Shown here one piece after another: positions 7,074 to 9,807 of a stretch of 9,807 nt of DNA. Origin of the DNA: Bacteroidales bacterium UBA2764 (GTDB lineage Bacteria > Bacteroidota > Bacteroidia > Bacteroidales > Paludibacteraceae); the NCBI GenBank assembly GCA_002352705.1, contig DEIW01000068.1, positions 1 through 9,807 on the forward strand, read 5' to 3'. The notes beneath the pieces were generated by a model that was given only the letters and a program-made list of their open reading frames with translations, was not told where the DNA came from and made no database searches. Position 1 is the first letter of the stretch, and every line of letters starts with the position of its first letter. The position numbers were made by a program, and so were the translations under genes.

Positions 7074-8723
7074 ATGGATAAGAATCGCTATTACACTGAA
7101 CTGCTTGACCTGCAACTGAGTCAATGCACAGACGAAAACCGCTTTCTGGAATTTAAATCCAATTATCAGGATGTGGATAAACTCGGTAAATACATATCTG
7201 CCCTGTCTAATGGCGCATGTTTGGAAAACAAAGATTATGGATATTTATATTTTGGAATAGAGGATAACACACATGAGATCAAGGGTACTACGTTTGACTA
7301 TGCGCAACAAAAAGCAGCAGGAAACCAAAATATGGAATTGTATTTGAGGAGAATGATTACTCCTAAAATCAATTTTCAGATAGATGAATTCCTATATAAT
7401 GACACTTTTAGAATCGTTGTTTTCGTTGTCCCAGCGGCATGTGGAGAGCCAACAACTTATATGCAAAAACCATACATCAGGGTAAATAGCCAAACAACAG
7501 AATTATCCCCTTACATTGATTGGACACGGCAAATATATAATTCCCGGACAGACTGGACCAAAGAAATAATAAAAGAGGCCTCTATTGATGACATTGACCC
7601 TCATGCGCTCCAAATGGCTAAAGATGCGTATAGATTACGCTTCCCCAATTATGCCAACGAAGTAGATACATGGGATAATGCAACTTTCATGGATAAAGCC
7701 AAACTGACTATCAACGGACAAATTACAAGAGCAGCATTACTGCTGATAGGGAAAGAAGAGGCGGCACATTACCTGAATCATATAGCCCAAATTGTATGGC
7801 GTTTGCAAACTGATGAAGAAACGGCAGGCGACATCTTCACCATTCCATACCTCGTATCTGCCAATGCTTTGTTGTCCAGAATTCGGAATTACAGAATCAA
7901 AATATATCCCCGGAACAGCCTTATCCCCGCAGAAGTATGGAAGTACGATACGGAATCTATATTGGAAGCCCTGTATAATTGTATAGCACATCAAGACTAC
8001 ACAAAGAACGGACGTATTGTCGTTACAGAACGAGTGGATGAATTGGTGTTTTCTAATCAAGGGTCATTTTATGAGGGAAATTACAAAGATTATTTTGAGG
8101 GCAAGAAAACTCCAGATAAATATAGAAATCCTTTCTTGGTTCAAGCAATGGTCAACTTGAAGATGATTGATACACAAGGATATGGTATTCATAAAATATT
8201 TTTAAGTCAACGTTCAAGATATCTTCCCATGCCGGAGTATGACACGTCTGATAATGACAAAGTAATTTTACATATACCGGGAACTGTCATAAATACGGAT
8301 TACAGCCTCCTGTTATTTGAAAATACGGATATTACTCTTACAGAAGCATATCTGCTGGATCAAGTGCAGCGAAAAGAACAGATTTCGGATGATGCTATAA
8401 AATTATTGCGGCAAAGGAGATTGATTGAAGGACGCAAAACGTCACTATTCATATCAAATAAAGTGGCGAAATTGACAAAACAAAAGGCTCTGTACTCTAA
8501 AAACAAAGGATTGGATGATAACTTTTACAAAGAACTAATATTAAAATCCATACGGGATAATAAAGCCATGACCCGGCAAGAAATAGTTGATTTGCTCTGG
8601 AATAAACTACCTGAGGCATTGACAGAACAACAAAAGAAATACAAAATTACAAATTTGCTCTCAAGCCTGCGCATGGCTGGAAAAATCAAAGTAGCCAAAG
8701 GAAAAGAATGGGTTTTGTCTTAA
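7074..8723 (+). CDS. AlbA_2 (Schlafen-like) and GHKL-ATPase domain protein with C-terminal winged helices
   Basis: A 549-residue cytoplasmic protein. Residues ~20-140 fit the AlbA_2 domain: ENRFLEFKSN, then ISALSNGA, then DYGYLYFGIED, a fold proposed to bind nucleic acid. Residues 294-309 (ESILEALYNCIAHQDY) carry the E298/N302/H306 pattern of the GHKL-like ATPase N-box in HATPase_c_4 members, followed by DELVFSNQGSF and the TQGYGIHKI glycine motif. The C-terminal ~140 residues, with LTEAYLLDQV, LLRQRRLIEG and MTRQEIVDLLW, look like two winged-helix units. Members of this family are often called transcriptional regulators and are common in defence islands, but a function within a McrBC operon is not established. 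It could repress the operon, sense infection, or be unrelated cargo. Sampled composition is lower in GC than the nuclease core upstream, similar to that gene's 3' end, suggesting the two segments arrived together. It is the last gene of the tightly spaced unit. Confidence 0.82.
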   Translation: MDKNRYYTELLDLQLSQCTDENRFLEFKSNYQDVDKLGKYISALSNGACLENKDYGYLYFGIEDNTHEIKGTTFDYAQQKAAGNQNMELYLRRMITPKINFQIDEFLYNDTFRIVVFVVPAACGEPTTYMQKPYIRVNSQTTELSPYIDWTRQIYNSRTDWTKEIIKEASIDDIDPHALQMAKDAYRLRFPNYANEVDTWDNATFMDKAKLTINGQITRAALLLIGKEEAAHYLNHIAQIVWRLQTDEETAGDIFTIPYLVSANALLSRIRNYRIKIYPRNSLIPAEVWKYDTESILEALYNCIAHQDYTKNGRIVVTERVDELVFSNQGSFYEGNYKDYFEGKKTPDKYRNPFLVQAMVNLKMIDTQGYGIHKIFLSQRSRYLPMPEYDTSDNDKVILHIPGTVINTDYSLLLFENTDITLTEAYLLDQVQRKEQISDDAIKLLRQRRLIEGRKTSLFISNKVAKLTKQKALYSKNKGLDDNFYKELILKSIRDNKAMTRQEIVDLLWNKLPEALTEQQKKYKITNLLSSLRMAGKIKVAKGKEWVLS

Positions 8724-8724
8724 T

Positions 8725-8790
8725 AGTTCGTTTAAATTGAATGAAAGTAAACGAAAAATAAATGAATATTAAACGAACTTTAAACGAAAT
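8725..8790 (+). promoter_or_regulatory. Cluster of four TAAACGAA sites, including an 11-bp inverted pair
   Basis: The octamer TAAACGAA occurs at 8748-8755, 8770-8777 and 8781-8788, and inverted (ttcgttta) at 8727-8734. Successive starts differ by 21, 22 and 11 bp, close to two, two and one helical turns, so all copies would face the same side of the DNA. The outer copies extend to a perfect 11-bp inverted repeat, agttcgtttaa (8725-8735) and ttaaacgaact (8769-8779). There is no U-run after the hairpin, so a protein-binding operator is more likely than a terminator. It lies between the operon end and vsr and probably controls vsr. No other copy of the octamer was noticed in the window. Confidence 0.6.
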
Positions 8791-8875
8791 AAGCGCACAT
8801 CGTACTGTATTTCAACAAGATAGAAATAAATTAAAATTGTCACAGTTGCCGAATATTTAAATAAACCCCTTTACC

Positions 8876-9319
8876 ATGCCCGATGTTCTGACACCCGCCC
8901 AACGCCACCGCTGCATGTCGCATATACACAGCAAGGCGACGAAGCCGGAGATACTGGTCCGGAAATGGCTGTGGGCGCATGGATACCGGTACAGGCTGAA
9001 CGTGAAGAGCGTGCCGGGCAAGCCGGACATCGTAATGCGCAGATACAGAACGGCGATCTTTGTAAACGGCTGTTTCTGGCACGGACATGAGGGATGCAGA
9101 CAGTTCGTACTGCCCAAGACCAACACCGCCTTCTGGCAGGCGAAGATAGACCGCAACCGCGAACGGGACCAACGGAACTACGGTGATCTGATGAATGCCG
9201 GATGGCAGGTAATAGTCATCTGGGCATGCAATCTCACCAAAGGCAAGACAGAACCCACCATGCAGCAAGTTGCCGTCACCCTCAACCGCAATTTACTTGC
9301 TCTCGCGCAAAAAAAATGA
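8876..9319 (+). CDS. vsr: Very short patch repair (Vsr) endonuclease
   Basis: Nicks DNA 5' of the T in T:G mismatches formed when 5-methylcytosine deaminates, starting short-patch repair in the cytoplasm. The 147 residues cover the full family: MSHIHSKATKPE with E25, VPGKPDIV with D51, IFVNGCFWHGH with H69 and H71, and LPKTNTAFWQAKI. Numbering matches the E. coli enzyme (E25, D51, H69) without gaps. Position 64 is Asn where E. coli has His, and the usual WEC tripeptide near the end reads WAC (A117); whether these affect activity cannot be told. The gene follows a cytosine methyltransferase locus, its usual partner, but is separated by 152 bp with its own regulatory-looking sites, and its GC is markedly higher than its neighbours. 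It was probably acquired separately or from another source. No clear Shine-Dalgarno precedes the ATG. Confidence 0.95.
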   Translation: MPDVLTPAQRHRCMSHIHSKATKPEILVRKWLWAHGYRYRLNVKSVPGKPDIVMRRYRTAIFVNGCFWHGHEGCRQFVLPKTNTAFWQAKIDRNRERDQRNYGDLMNAGWQVIVIWACNLTKGKTEPTMQQVAVTLNRNLLALAQKK

Positions 9320-9367
9320 AAAAACATGACCAAGGCTCAAGCCTGAAAAACTATAACGATAAAATAC

Positions 9368-9386
9368 GGCAAAGAAATTGCCTTTT
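9368..9386 (+). terminator. Weak intrinsic terminator candidate after vsr
   Basis: ggcaa (9368-9372) and ttgcc (9378-9382) form a five-pair stem around agaaa, followed by tttt. The stem is short and the U-run modest, so this is tentative. Its position 48 bp after the vsr stop fits a transcript end. Confidence 0.35.
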
Positions 9387-9415
9387 AACAAAGCAAACTA
9401 AATAAATCTCAAATT

Positions 9416-9781
9416 ATGGAATATGACCTTAGAAAGCCCTATGCTTACCTTCTGGAAGCAATGATTTTCGCCAAAGCGGCAGCTGAGAATGGTGGAAAAG
9501 TGGACATGCTGACTGTTGATTTCAACACCGAATTTGGTTATGGAGAAGGGGAGATGTTTTTCCAACATTTTCTCCCGCAGTTCGGCAAAACAGATGATTT
9601 TGCCATTAATGACGGCGAGAACGACCCCGAGAAATGGAAACCTGTATATTTTGAATTGAACGAACAGGGAAAGGAATTGGCAAAACTGGCTTTATTGGTA
9701 GATAAGACCTTCAAAAACAAAATCTTATCGGATTTAGATATATACGCCATAGTTGACGAATACGAGAGTCATAAATACTAG
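9416..9781 (+). CDS. Hypothetical protein of 121 residues
   Basis: I do not recognise this family. The protein is acidic and soluble-looking, with no signal peptide or membrane segment. It begins MEYDLRKPYAYLLEAMIFAKAAA, which is likely helical, and has an aromatic/acidic middle (FGYGEGEMFFQHFLP, then DPEKWKPVYFELN) and a helical C-terminus (ELAKLALLVDK, then LDIYAIVDEY). Third positions and amino-acid use look like a real gene, and the antisense frame is not convincing. It is 96 bp downstream of vsr, past a weak terminator, so it is probably transcribed separately. Nothing ties it to the restriction genes beyond location. Confidence 0.65.
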   Translation: MEYDLRKPYAYLLEAMIFAKAAAENGGKVDMLTVDFNTEFGYGEGEMFFQHFLPQFGKTDDFAINDGENDPEKWKPVYFELNEQGKELAKLALLVDKTFKNKILSDLDIYAIVDEYESHKY

Positions 9782-9791
9782 TTATATCTTT

Positions 9792-9804
9792 CCGCCGTTG
9801 GCGG
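9792..9804 (+). terminator. Hairpin after the last gene, cut by the window edge
   Basis: ccgcc (9792-9796) pairs with ggcgg (9800-9804) around a three-base loop, eleven bases after the stop codon. This is the usual placement of a terminator hairpin. The three remaining bases do not show whether a U-run follows. Confidence 0.35.
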
Positions 9805-9807
9805 TGA

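Noticed and set aside
8725..8779. Intrinsic terminator after the operon from the 11-bp inverted repeat
   Set aside because: The stem is AT-rich with a 33-base loop and no U-run follows; the repeated octamer and its spacing favour binding sites.
8725..8790. CRISPR array or plasmid-type iterons
   Set aside because: Units are only eight bases, one is inverted, there are no uniform spacers, and no replication or Cas gene is present.

Overview
The window reads as an accessory defence locus from a Bacteroidales bacterium (Bacteroides or Parabacteroides is the best guess). This rests on moderate overall GC with sharp local swings, gene starts mostly lacking Shine-Dalgarno sequences, and gene families that feel typical of gut Bacteroidetes. 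The assignment is inference from family recognition, not a database match. Every convincing gene lies on the + strand.

Layout: (1) positions 3-461 hold the 3' end of a GHKL/AlbA_2-type ATP-binding regulator with a tandem 21-bp repeat. (2) Positions 462-754 are non-coding and highly structured. They hold a long imperfect inverted repeat, an overlapping second stem followed by a U-run, a 10-codon mini-ORF with an unusually strong ribosome binding site, and a hairpin plus U6 ending eight bases before the next start codon. (3) Positions 755-8723 are a tightly spaced five-gene unit with gaps of 4 to 22 nt: an HNH endonuclease, a C5-cytosine DNA methyltransferase, a McrB-like AAA+ motor, a McrC-like DUF2357/PD-(D/E)XK nuclease, and an AlbA_2/GHKL protein. 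(4) Positions 8724-8875 are a spacer with four copies of TAAACGAA at near-helical spacing. (5) A Vsr-type mismatch endonuclease follows at 8876-9319. (6) A small unrecognised gene lies at 9416-9781.

Proposed working of the locus: a cytosine methyltransferase beside a McrB/McrC-like pair resembles the LlaJI type of restriction-modification system. In such systems the McrBC scaffold is used as a restriction enzyme that the cognate methylation blocks, not as a type IV enzyme that attacks methylated DNA. The HNH protein could be a second nuclease protected by the same methylation. Vsr would repair T:G mismatches arising from deamination of the 5-methylcytosines. The AlbA_2/GHKL protein is an unexplained passenger or regulator/effector.

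The most interesting signals are three. First, sampled lines show low GC (about one third) across the methyltransferase and the N-terminal domain of the McrB-like protein, rising abruptly to about 45-50% just before its Walker A motif, with a second drop at the C-terminal domain of the McrC-like protein. This suggests exchanged specificity modules. Second, the leader region before the operon could work by attenuation. Third, there is a phased operator-like array upstream of vsr.
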